DNA of 6,016 nt from assembly GCA_902796095.1 (NCBI GenBank), contig CADBNP010000191.1:1-6016 (forward strand), in the 5' to 3' direction. The notes beneath the pieces are model-generated. The model searched no databases, was not told where the DNA came from, and saw only the letters and a program-made list of their open reading frames with translations. This document shows, in pieces, positions 1 to 5,971 of the stretch. Position 1 is the stretch's first letter; every line of letters starts with the position of its first letter. The position numbers were made by a program, and so were the translations under genes. The DNA comes from an uncultured Aeromonadales bacterium (lineage in GTDB: Bacteria > Pseudomonadota > Gammaproteobacteria > Enterobacterales > Succinivibrionaceae).

Positions 1-631
1 AACTGAAATCAAGACCGGGACGATCTGTCATGGGACGAGGAAACCTGAAAGCAGACGGATTACCCTCCCTTGCCAGTTCTGAAACAAGAGGTCCGCCAGG
101 GTACGGAAGTCCAAGAAGTTTTGCAGTTTTGTCAAAAGCCTCTCCGGCGGCATCATCTATGGATTCTCCCAGTATTGAATATCTTGCAAAACCATCCACT
201 CTGATAAGCAGAGTATGACCTCCGGATACCAGAAGAGCAAGAAAAGGATATGACGGAGGATTAGCCTCAAGCATCGGAGCCAGAAGATGCCCCTCCATGT
301 GATTTACAGGCACGGCAGGACAGTTCCATGCATAGGCAATGCTTCTCGCCACCGTTGCTCCGACCATCAGAGCACCAATCAGTCCGGGACCTGCCGTATA
401 GCAGACCGCATCTATATCGGAAGGTTCGCATCCAGCTTCGCCAAGTGCGGCCTTAACCAGCGGGATCGCCTTTCTGATGTGATCTCTTGACGCCAGCTCC
501 GGAACAACACCGCCATACATGGCATGCATTGAAATCTGCGAATACAGCTGATTGGCAATCAGCCCCCTGTCTTGATCATAAACCGCAACACCTGTCTCGT
601 CGCAGGAACTCTCTATAGCCAGAACCTTCAT
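1..631 (-). CDS. tsaD: tRNA N6-threonylcarbamoyladenosine synthase subunit TsaD, 5' part (cut by window edge)
   Basis: TsaD transfers the threonylcarbamoyl group from TC-AMP to A37 of ANN-decoding tRNAs, acting in the cytoplasm with TsaB and TsaE (family knowledge). I translated the minus strand from the ATG at 631-629: it is open for 210 codons to the window edge and begins MKVLAIESSCDETGVAVYD, which aligns residue for residue with the E. coli N-terminus. Visible hallmarks are the ASKHA nucleotide-binding start (residues 4-14), YGGVVPELASRDH (39-51), the metal-binding HMEGH with H111 and H115, the SGGHT loop (136-140), and GESIDDAAGEAFDKTAKLLG (155-174). The family is about 337 residues long, so the C-terminal third lies outside the window. 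The ATG is fixed by the alignment, but no Shine-Dalgarno sequence precedes it. The gene is divergent from rpsU, as in E. coli. Arginine codons are mostly AGA/AGG. The gene looks intact as far as it can be seen; identity is near certain. Confidence 0.97.
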   Translation of the reverse strand, partial: MKVLAIESSCDETGVAVYDQDRGLIANQLYSQISMHAMYGGVVPELASRDHIRKAIPLVKAALGEAGCEPSDIDAVCYTAGPGLIGALMVGATVARSIAYAWNCPAVPVNHMEGHLLAPMLEANPPSYPFLALLVSGGHTLLIRVDGFARYSILGESIDDAAGEAFDKTAKLLGLPYPGGPLVSELAREGNPSAFRFPRPMTDRPGLDFS

Positions 632-651
632 GAAAATCAGAACCGCCGTGT

Positions 652-681
652 ATTATAAATAGTTAATTTTAATCAGTTCAG
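652..681 (-). promoter_or_regulatory. Candidate sigma-70 promoter of tsaD
   Basis: On the minus strand a perfect -10 hexamer TATAAT occupies 657-652, 20 bp before the tsaD start codon. The -35 is poor: 18 bp upstream the hexamer is CTGAAC (681-676) and 17 bp upstream it is TGAACT, each matching 3 of 6 consensus bases. A start about 7 nt after the -10 would fall near 645-643, giving a leader of only about 12 to 14 nt. The position and the perfect -10 support the call; the weak -35 and lack of an extended -10 limit it. Confidence 0.55.
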
Positions 682-1052
682 GGATCCACCTGTTTACCCT
701 CAGTGCATTTTAACACAAGTCACAGAAAACCGGGGCTTCTGCACTGATATACTGATATGAAGAACGTAATAATCCTCAACCATGCATAGACAGCCTATTG
801 TGCCTTCACACCACACCGCAGAACCCACAGTTTGACTTCATGATTTATACTGTTCATGATCTTCGTGCTCCTGTTCCGTGCTGCCAGAAGCGTCTGACAT
901 CTTGCCCAAAGACAGCCCGTTTTTTGTACATTTGGAATTTAAAGCTGCAAAAAAAACTTGCAAATTCGATTTTCCGATCCATAACGTATCCCTGTGTGGT
1001 GATTAAAAACAGCAAACGCCGCTCCACGGGAATAAAAAAACATTAAAATAAA
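682..1052. other. Intergenic stretch between divergent promoters, no gene recognised
   Basis: About 370 bp separate the tsaD promoter from the rpsU promoter region. I see no tRNA, rRNA or credible coding region. The longest open frame (798-1046, plus) needs a TTG start, has no ribosome binding site, and gives an unfamiliar Lys/Arg-rich translation typical of A-rich noncoding DNA. Small-scale structure is present: an exact 8-bp tandem repeat ACTGATAT at 743-758, an 8-bp inverted repeat TCAGTGCA/TGCACTGA (700-707/740-747), a direct repeat TTCATGAT (838-845 and 853-860), a T6 run (920-925) and an A8 run (949-956). A7 at 1034-1040 and the AT-rich bases after it lie upstream of the rpsU -35 and could bend DNA or act as a distal UP-like element. 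Confidence 0.6.
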
Positions 1053-1071
1053 TCAAGTCACTGTTGTTCAC

Positions 1072-1100
1072 TTGACAAGCAACAGGGTTTTGAATACAAT
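1072..1100 (+). promoter_or_regulatory. Strong sigma-70 promoter of rpsU
   Basis: The -35 TTGACA (1072-1077) matches consensus 6/6, the spacer is exactly 17 bp, and the -10 TACAAT (1095-1100) matches 5/6. Transcription should start near 1107, leaving a leader of about 86 nt before rpsU. AT-rich sequence lies upstream of the -35. This is the only consensus-grade promoter seen before the plus-strand cluster, so it probably drives rpsU and, by readthrough, the genes after it. Inverted repeats overlap both the -35 and the -10/start-site regions. Confidence 0.88.
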
Positions 1101-1130
1101 TCGCCTAATTGTGACTATTGTCATTATATT

Positions 1131-1145
1131 TGCGGATCTTCCGCA
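1131..1145 (+). promoter_or_regulatory. Hairpin in the rpsU 5' leader
   Basis: TGCGGA (1131-1136) and TCCGCA (1140-1145) form a perfect 6-bp, mostly G-C stem with a 3-nt loop, about 24 nt after the predicted transcription start and 47 nt before the start codon. No T-run follows, so it is not a terminator. It could stabilise the mRNA 5' end or take part in translational control of S21; the sequence shows only the structure. Confidence 0.5.
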
Positions 1146-1177
1146 CAGGTAATTTGAAATTTAACTTTGATATTTCT

Positions 1178-1187
1178 AGGGGTGAGT
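1178..1187 (+). promoter_or_regulatory. Shine-Dalgarno of rpsU; decides the start
   Basis: An AGGGGTGAG stretch complements the 16S rRNA tail (GGTGA at 1181-1185, 7 nt before the ATG at 1193). It supports the ATG over the in-frame TTG at 1118, which would add 25 residues not found in S21 proteins. Confidence 0.8.
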
Positions 1188-1192
1188 GGCTC

Positions 1193-1408
1193 ATGCCAAT
1201 TATAAAAGTACGTGAAAACGAAACTTTCGACGTAGCATTACGCCGTTTTAAGCGTTCTTGTGAAAAAGCAGGTATTTTAGCAGATGTTCGTAACCGCGAG
1301 TTCTACGAAAAGCCTACTACAATTCGCAAGCGTGCCAAGGCTTCTGCAGCTAAGCGTCATGCCAAGAAGCTGGCTCGTGATTCAGCACGTCGTACACATC
1401 AGTACTAA
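1193..1408 (+). CDS. rpsU: 30S ribosomal protein S21
   Basis: S21 is a small, very basic protein of the 30S platform near the anti-Shine-Dalgarno end of 16S rRNA; in gammaproteobacteria it helps natural mRNAs initiate translation (family knowledge). The 71-residue product begins MPIIKVRENETFDVALRRFK and includes RSCEKAGILADVR and REFYEKPTT. It ends in a Lys/Arg-rich helix with KRAKASAAKRHAKKLAR. Length equals that of E. coli S21 and the match is nearly continuous, with changes such as NR for RR and HQY for RLY near the end. The start is set by the family N-terminus and the Shine-Dalgarno. All 12 arginines use CGT (9) or CGC (3), unlike the AGA/AGG-rich neighbours, consistent with very high expression. 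First gene of the cluster, directly behind a near-consensus promoter. Confidence 0.99.
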   Translation: MPIIKVRENETFDVALRRFKRSCEKAGILADVRNREFYEKPTTIRKRAKASAAKRHAKKLARDSARRTHQY

Positions 1409-1411
1409 CGG

Positions 1412-1417
1412 TATAAT
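1412..1417 (+). promoter_or_regulatory. Possible -10 box of an internal promoter before the YqeY-family gene
   Basis: A perfect TATAAT lies 4 bp after the rpsU stop codon. No good -35 exists at 16 to 18 bp upstream (best match 2 of 6, inside the rpsU 3' end), and there is no TGn extension. A weak internal promoter that uncouples yqeY-dnaG-rpoD from the rpsU terminator is possible, but a lone hexamer in AT-rich DNA can be chance. Confidence 0.25.
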
Positions 1418-1456
1418 GTTTCACGTGCGTTGAATGTGACGCATTCTTGTATTAAT

Positions 1457-1502
1457 CCACACTTTGTGATCCCTTCTATATGTGGTCCGGAGTGTGGTTT
1501 TA
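1457..1502 (+). terminator. Candidate intrinsic terminator/attenuator after rpsU
   Basis: CCACACT (1457-1463) pairs perfectly with AGTGTGG (1491-1497), and the stem is followed at once by TTTTAT (1498-1503). The 27-nt interior can be partly closed by GATC (1468-1471) with GGTC (1484-1487, one G-U pair). The large interior and only four Ts make it a weak, leaky terminator. Its place matches the E. coli terminator after rpsU, which lets S21 be made in great excess over DnaG and RpoD; equivalence is inferred. Confidence 0.5.
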
Positions 1503-1526
1503 TCGTTTTAAGACCAGGGAGGAAAT

Positions 1527-1973
1527 ATGTCTTTACGTGAAACCTTGAACGATATGATGAAGGAAGCAATGAGATCCAAAGATAAGGAGCGCCTCGGCAC
1601 TCTGAGACTGGTGCTCTCCGAAGTCAAGAAAAAGGAAATCGATGAAAAGGTCATCGTAACAGATGAAATCATGATTGCCATTGCGTCAAAAATGATCAAG
1701 GAACGCAAAGATTCCGTATCCCAGTACAGTGCTGCCAACAGGCAGGATCTGGTGGACAAGGAGGAAAGTGAAATCAGTGTCATTTCAGAATTCCTTCCAA
1801 AGCAGCTTACCGAGGATGAACTCGTTCAGGTTATCAGAGATACCGTAGCTGAAAGCGGAGCTCAGTCTGTGAAAGAGCTCGGCAAGGTTATGACTTTAAT
1901 CAAGCCTAAGGTTCAGGGCAGAACCGATATGGGTCAGCTCAGTGCCAGAATCAAGGAACTTCTCTCCAGGTAG
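1527..1973 (+). CDS. GatB/YqeY domain-containing protein
   Basis: The 148-residue product is a free-standing member of the GatB/YqeY family, related to the C-terminal tRNA-binding part of the GatB amidotransferase subunit. Its cellular role is not established; tRNA-linked function is suggested only by homology. Recognisable blocks are LNDMMKEAMRSKDKERL (7-23), TLRLVLSEVKKKEI (25-38), MIKERKDSVSQY (56-67), EISVISEFLPKQLTEDEL (82-99), and the C-terminal block GKVMTLIKPKVQGRTDMGQL (119-138). The length is usual for the family, and it is soluble, highly charged and helical, with no signal peptide. A strong Shine-Dalgarno (GGGAGG, 1517-1522) sits 4 nt before the ATG. It follows rpsU after 118 bp and precedes dnaG by 32 bp, so it is probably cotranscribed with dnaG. 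This insertion in the rpsU-dnaG-rpoD cluster is known from Pseudomonas and relatives but missing in E. coli. Family assignment is firm; function is open. Confidence 0.93.
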   Translation: MSLRETLNDMMKEAMRSKDKERLGTLRLVLSEVKKKEIDEKVIVTDEIMIAIASKMIKERKDSVSQYSAANRQDLVDKEESEISVISEFLPKQLTEDELVQVIRDTVAESGAQSVKELGKVMTLIKPKVQGRTDMGQLSARIKELLSR

Positions 1974-2005
1974 CGGCGGCACGGCATCCAAAGGACAGTA
2001 CAGAG

Positions 2006-3859
2006 ATGATACCTCATGAATTCGTAAGTGAAGTTATTGCCCGCACTGACATCGTTGATGTGCTTACGGAGCACAGCATCCAGCTCAAGCAGGCAGGCCG
2101 TGCTGAATTCAAGGCATGCTGTCCTTTTCACAGTGAGAAAACCCCGTCATTTTACGTCAGCCGTGACAAGCAGGTATACAACTGTTTCGGATGCAAGGCA
2201 AAGGGGAATGTAGTCAAATTTCTCCAGGAGTACGACAAACTCAGTTTTACAGATGCAGTTGAGACTCTGGCGGAACGCCTCAACATGGAGGTTCCAAGAA
2301 ATAATTTTTCAAAGGATAAAAACAGAGAGACAGCATCATACCGTACCTATTACGAAGTAATGAAAGAATGTGCCGACAGGTACCATCAGGTTCTTACGGG
2401 ATCTTCAGGTACAGCGGCCATGGAATATCTGACAAACAGAGGAATTACACCGGAAACCATAGAAAGATTCAACATCGGTTACGCACCGGATCAGTGGAAT
2501 TTTCTCCAGCCTCGCAACGAGAATTCAGACAGAACAAAAACAGAGCAGCTGCTTGAGCTCGGCATGCTCAAGAAATCCATGGACAACCGCATATATGATA
2601 TGTTCCGCCACAGGGTTATGATACCGATCATTGATCGCAGAGGTAGAGTCATCGCCTTCGGCGGAAGAGTGCTCAACAACGATCAGCCCAAATATCTGAA
2701 TTCCCCTGAAATGGCTATTTTTCACAAGGGAAATGAACTGTTCGGTCTCTATCAGGCAATTGAGTGGCATAAAAACAACCGTCTTGAAATCAGCAAGTTG
2801 ATTATAGTGGAAGGATACATGGATGTGGTTGCGCTGACCCAGTATGGCGTCAATTATGCCGTTGCATCCCTTGGCACGTCAACAACAGTGGATCAGCTGC
2901 AGCTTATATTCCGCAATACAAAACGTCTGATCTGCTGCTATGACGGCGACGCAGCCGGACACAAGGCCGCGTGGCACGCGCTTACTATCATGCTTCCAAT
3001 CCTCAGCGACAGCGTTGATGTCGGTTTTGCCTTCCTGCCGCCCGAGCATGATCCGGATTCATTTGTCAGAGAAAACGGCAGGGAAAAATTCGAGGAATAT
3101 CTGGATAAGGCCATGACTCTGGAGCAGTATCTTTTCAGTTACCTGTCGACACACCAGGCAAACAGGAACAATACAGCCGAGCTGGCCGACAACGCTCTTT
3201 CCCTGCTTGCATCCATGCCGGACACGGTCAGGCTGGAGTCTCTTCTGACAAAGCTGTCCACAAAGGTGCTGATGGATCGGGAGAAACTTCTGGTTCAGCT
3301 GAAAAGAAGACGAACATACAGCCAGCGTCCTGTAGAAATCCGGCAGGAGGAGGATCCTCCGCTCGAGATAACTCCTGTGAGAAGAATGCTGATCCTCGCC
3401 ATCCAGTACCCTTCATGCGTGCAGGCGAACGGAAAGGCAATAGTTGATCTGATAAACCAGATCATTGATCTTAATAAAGACATCAAAGGACTTGACGTTC
3501 TTGCAAAGCTTATCAACTTTATTCTCAAACGGGACAGCGGACGCATATCCGCGGCAAGTATTGTTGAGGCGTATGCCGGCACACCTCTGGAAAAATGGAT
3601 AGGAAAGCTGGCGGGAATTGAACTTTACTCAAGAGCAATGAACATTGATCTGAACAATGTCTCAAAGGATATGATCTCTACACTGACCAGAATACTGGTT
3701 GATGATCATCAGACACGGGCCATCAGTCTCAGACAGCTGAGCATGGAAAGAAAACTCACAGATGAGGAACTCCTGGAGCTTACTGAACATATTCGCTTTG
3801 TAAAGAAATACTACGGCAAACCGATACTGGATGCCGATGCGGAAAAGCCTAAAGTTTAA
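2006..3859 (+). CDS. dnaG: DNA primase DnaG
   Basis: DnaG makes the short RNA primers that start leading strands and Okazaki fragments, working at the fork with the DnaB helicase. The 617-residue product shows the full architecture. The N-terminal CHC2 zinc finger has C39, H42, C60 and C63 (CCPFH and CFGC). The catalytic core has RVIAFGGRVL (214-223) and KYLNSPE (229-235). The TOPRIM fold has the acidic residues E269 and D273 in VEGYMD and D313 and D315 in YDGD. The C-terminal helicase-binding domain (about 450-617) is more diverged. It is about 36 residues longer than the E. coli protein (581), with the difference in the linker and C-terminal part, including a charged tail ending DAEKPKV. 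The start is supported by alignment of ARTDIVDVL (12-20) with E. coli; AAGGA (1991-1995) lies 10 nt upstream, a slightly long spacing compatible with modest translation. It sits between the YqeY-family gene (32 bp) and rpoD (112 bp), most likely in one transcript. All key residues are present. Confidence 0.98.
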   Translation: MIPHEFVSEVIARTDIVDVLTEHSIQLKQAGRAEFKACCPFHSEKTPSFYVSRDKQVYNCFGCKAKGNVVKFLQEYDKLSFTDAVETLAERLNMEVPRNNFSKDKNRETASYRTYYEVMKECADRYHQVLTGSSGTAAMEYLTNRGITPETIERFNIGYAPDQWNFLQPRNENSDRTKTEQLLELGMLKKSMDNRIYDMFRHRVMIPIIDRRGRVIAFGGRVLNNDQPKYLNSPEMAIFHKGNELFGLYQAIEWHKNNRLEISKLIIVEGYMDVVALTQYGVNYAVASLGTSTTVDQLQLIFRNTKRLICCYDGDAAGHKAAWHALTIMLPILSDSVDVGFAFLPPEHDPDSFVRENGREKFEEYLDKAMTLEQYLFSYLSTHQANRNNTAELADNALSLLASMPDTVRLESLLTKLSTKVLMDREKLLVQLKRRRTYSQRPVEIRQEEDPPLEITPVRRMLILAIQYPSCVQANGKAIVDLINQIIDLNKDIKGLDVLAKLINFILKRDSGRISAASIVEAYAGTPLEKWIGKLAGIELYSRAMNIDLNNVSKDMISTLTRILVDDHQTRAISLRQLSMERKLTDEELLELTEHIRFVKKYYGKPILDADAEKPKV

Positions 3860-3867
3860 AACGGAAA

Positions 3868-3930
3868 CGGATCGGATGCGTCATGAAATACCGCCGGACG
3901 ACAGTACAGGTTCGATCCGAAAATAATTAA
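3868..3930 (+). promoter_or_regulatory. Stem-loop plus A/U-rich stretch between dnaG and rpoD, candidate mRNA processing site
   Basis: CGGATCG (3868-3874) pairs perfectly with CGATCCG (3913-3919); the stem can extend inward by three more pairs (two G-U). Within the loop CGTC (3879-3882) can pair with GACG (3897-3900). The stem is followed by AAAATAATTAAAAC (3920-3933), not a T-run, so it is not a plus-strand terminator. E. coli mRNA is cut by RNase E between dnaG and rpoD, separating unstable dnaG from stable rpoD message; a stem followed by single-stranded A/U-rich RNA fits such a site. The structure is seen; the function is inferred. Confidence 0.45.
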
Positions 3931-3955
3931 AACAAGGTGTTATCAGACATACATA

Positions 3956-3960
3956 AAGGA
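3956..3960 (+). promoter_or_regulatory. Shine-Dalgarno of rpoD; decides the start
   Basis: AAGGA lies 11 nt before the ATG at 3972, at the long end of useful spacing. An in-frame TAA at 3954-3956 rules out any longer protein from an upstream start codon, so 3972 is the first usable ATG. Confidence 0.65.
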
Positions 3961-3971
3961 AACCATATCTC

Positions 3972-5927
3972 ATGGAAAACATACCAGCAACTCAGCAGGA
4001 AGAAGAAAACAGCAACCAGAACCCTTGGAGTCTGCTCTGCAACAAGGCCAGAGAAAAGGGTTATCTGACATACAACGAGATTGCCGATACCATCCCTGAC
4101 TACAATCAGGATACCTTCAATGATCTTCTCCAAATGTTCCAGGACATGAAGATCAAGGTAGTGGAAAACGAGCCCTCAGAGGGTGAGGAGATTCTTGGCG
4201 ATCCAGAGGCTATTGAAGAAATCCCTGATACTTCCGAAGTTATTGCAAATGTGGAATCTGAAATCGGAAGGACCACCGATCCGGTACGCATGTATATGCG
4301 TGAAATGGGAACGGTTTCCCTGCTTACGCGAGAAAAGGAAATCGATATATCAAAGCGCATCGAAGACGGTCTCAATACTGTCCAGACAACCATTGCCTGC
4401 TATCCAAAGGCTCTTCACCCGCTGCTGGACGATTTTAACGAATATCTGAAAGGCAATGTAAAGCTGCAGGAAATGATCACCGGGTTCAGTTTCGTCGAGG
4501 ACGAAGAAAACGGATATCCGGAAAAGGACAAGTTTGCCAGGGAAATGGAGGAAGCCGAAAATGAGGTAAATTCTCTGGTGGATGAAGATGAATCCGGTTC
4601 CGGCAGTCTGTCAGAGGATGATGAAATTGAGGAGGAGGAAACTTCCTCAAAGCGGGAGGATAAAAACACCGACAGCGATATGGATTCAGACGGTGACGAC
4701 GATCAGGGACCGGATCCGGAAGTAGCAAAGAGCAGATTCAGAGAACTCAAGTTCCAGGTTGAAAAAACCGAAGCTGCAATAGAAAAATTCGGAAGAAAAT
4801 CTCCGGAGGCGGCAATCGAAATAGAAAGACTGGCTGAAATCTTCAAATATTTCAGACTTACAGCCAAGCAGTTTGAACGTCTTGTCAGTGTCATCAGTAA
4901 CATGCGTGCCGCCTATGTGGAGATCGAGCGCAAGATGATGGGCTACTGCATCAAAAAGTGCCATATGACCAAGGAGAACTACAACAAATACCGTCATCAG
5001 CACTCAGAAACATCTGATCAGTGGTTCTATGATGCAATCAAATCAGATGCACCGTGGACTGACAGACTGAAGAACTTCGAATTCCAGATCAAAGATGATA
5101 TCAACGCCATCAGGAAGATTGAAGAAGATTCCGGTCTTACCATTACAGAGATCAAAGATCTGTACAAAAATCTGTCAGTCGGTGAAACAAAAGCAAAGAG
5201 AGCCAAAAAAGAAATGATTGAAGCCAATCTCAGACTGGTAATCTCCATTGCAAAGAAGTACACGAACCGGGGACTTCAGTTCCTTGATCTGATCCAGGAA
5301 GGCAACATCGGTCTTATGAAGGCCGTTGACAAATTTGAATACCGGCGCGGATATAAATTCTCCACCTATGCAACATGGTGGATAAGGCAGGCCATAACCA
5401 GATCTATCGCTGATCAGGCCAGAACCATCCGCATACCTGTTCACATGATTGAAACAATAAACAAGCTGAACCGTATCTCAAGAGGCATGCTTCAGAACAA
5501 GGGTCGTGATCCTACTCCTGAGGAACTGTCAAAAGAAATGGGTATGAGCGAGGATAAAATCCTGAAGGTTCTGCGCATTGCAAGGGAGCCGATATCCATG
5601 GAAACACCTATAGGCGACGATGATGATTCGCATATCGGAGATTTTATAGAGGATAACACCCTGTCGTCTCCTGATGAATCGGCAACTTCCGAATGCCTCA
5701 AGGCCGCCATCAAGCAGGTGCTTAACGCTCTGACAGAAAGAGAAGCCAAGGTTATCTGCATGAGATTCGGTATCGGCATGAATACGGATCATACTCTGGA
5801 GGAAGTAGGCAAACAGTTCGAGGTAACCAGAGAGAGAATCAGACAGATTGAAGCCAAAGCTCTCAGAAAGCTTCGTCATCCGTCAAGAGCTGAACCGCTC
5901 AAGTCATTTAACGATGACAATCTCTGA
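3972..5927 (+). CDS. rpoD: RNA polymerase primary sigma factor RpoD (sigma-70)
   Basis: RpoD directs core RNA polymerase to housekeeping promoters. The 651-residue product has every region in order: acidic 1.1 (about 17-95, GYLTYNEIADTIPD), 1.2 (DPVRMYMREMGTV from 103), the non-conserved region (about 135-385), 2.1-2.4 (EANLRLVISIAKKY at 417; YKFSTYATWWIRQAITR at 461-477), 3 (RIPVHMIETINKL, then PISMETPIGDD), and 4 (TLEEVGKQFEVTRERIRQ, 608-625). Promoter-contact residues seen by alignment to E. coli are Y466, W469, W470 for melting, Q473 and T476 for the -10, and R620, E621, R624, Q625 for the -35. Regions 2-4 are almost E. coli-like. The protein is 38 residues longer than E. coli sigma-70, mostly through an enlarged Asp/Glu/Ser-rich segment (about 204-248) in the non-conserved region. 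It is the last gene of the cluster, probably fed by readthrough from dnaG; I saw no consensus promoter in the 112-bp gap. Confidence 0.99.
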   Translation: MENIPATQQEEENSNQNPWSLLCNKAREKGYLTYNEIADTIPDYNQDTFNDLLQMFQDMKIKVVENEPSEGEEILGDPEAIEEIPDTSEVIANVESEIGRTTDPVRMYMREMGTVSLLTREKEIDISKRIEDGLNTVQTTIACYPKALHPLLDDFNEYLKGNVKLQEMITGFSFVEDEENGYPEKDKFAREMEEAENEVNSLVDEDESGSGSLSEDDEIEEEETSSKREDKNTDSDMDSDGDDDQGPDPEVAKSRFRELKFQVEKTEAAIEKFGRKSPEAAIEIERLAEIFKYFRLTAKQFERLVSVISNMRAAYVEIERKMMGYCIKKCHMTKENYNKYRHQHSETSDQWFYDAIKSDAPWTDRLKNFEFQIKDDINAIRKIEEDSGLTITEIKDLYKNLSVGETKAKRAKKEMIEANLRLVISIAKKYTNRGLQFLDLIQEGNIGLMKAVDKFEYRRGYKFSTYATWWIRQAITRSIADQARTIRIPVHMIETINKLNRISRGMLQNKGRDPTPEELSKEMGMSEDKILKVLRIAREPISMETPIGDDDDSHIGDFIEDNTLSSPDESATSECLKAAIKQVLNALTEREAKVICMRFGIGMNTDHTLEEVGKQFEVTRERIRQIEAKALRKLRHPSRAEPLKSFNDDNL

Positions 5928-5971
5928 ATAACCGTCATTGGACAGTAAAATTTCTTAATTATTTTTCTTCT

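Noticed and set aside
30..490. Plus-strand open frames opposite tsaD
   Set aside because: They are antisense shadows of the well-conserved TsaD reading frame and show no ribosome binding site or known motif.
798..1046. 82-codon open frame between tsaD and rpsU
   Set aside because: It needs a TTG start, has no ribosome binding site, gives no recognisable motif, and runs through A-rich sequence toward the rpsU promoter region. Chance is more likely than a gene.
1118..1192. N-terminal extension of S21 from a TTG at 1118
   Set aside because: S21 proteins start at the MPIIKVRE block; the clear Shine-Dalgarno serves the ATG at 1193, and the extension would translate the leader hairpin.
632..1192. 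LexA box (CTGT-N8-ACAG) as reported near the E. coli rpsU operon promoters
   Set aside because: I looked at each CTGT in the intergenic region and none has ACAG 8 bp later; the best is CTGT-N8-AGTG at 690-705. SOS control is not supported.
3280..3971. Heat-shock-type or sigma-70 promoter for rpoD inside the dnaG 3' end or the gap
   Set aside because: TTGACG at 3492-3497 has no fitting -10 at 16 to 18 bp, and the gap shows only a 4-of-6 TGTTAT at 3938-3943 without a -35. Too weak to call.
4415..4728. Minus-strand Ser-rich and Pro/Arg-rich open frames opposite rpoD
   Set aside because: They are complements of the Glu/Asp-rich codons of the sigma acidic segment; their composition is explained by the coding strand.
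5928..5971. Intrinsic terminator directly after rpoD
   Set aside because: The T-rich tract at 5962-5966 is preceded only by a 4-bp AATT/AATT stem, too weak for a terminator call.
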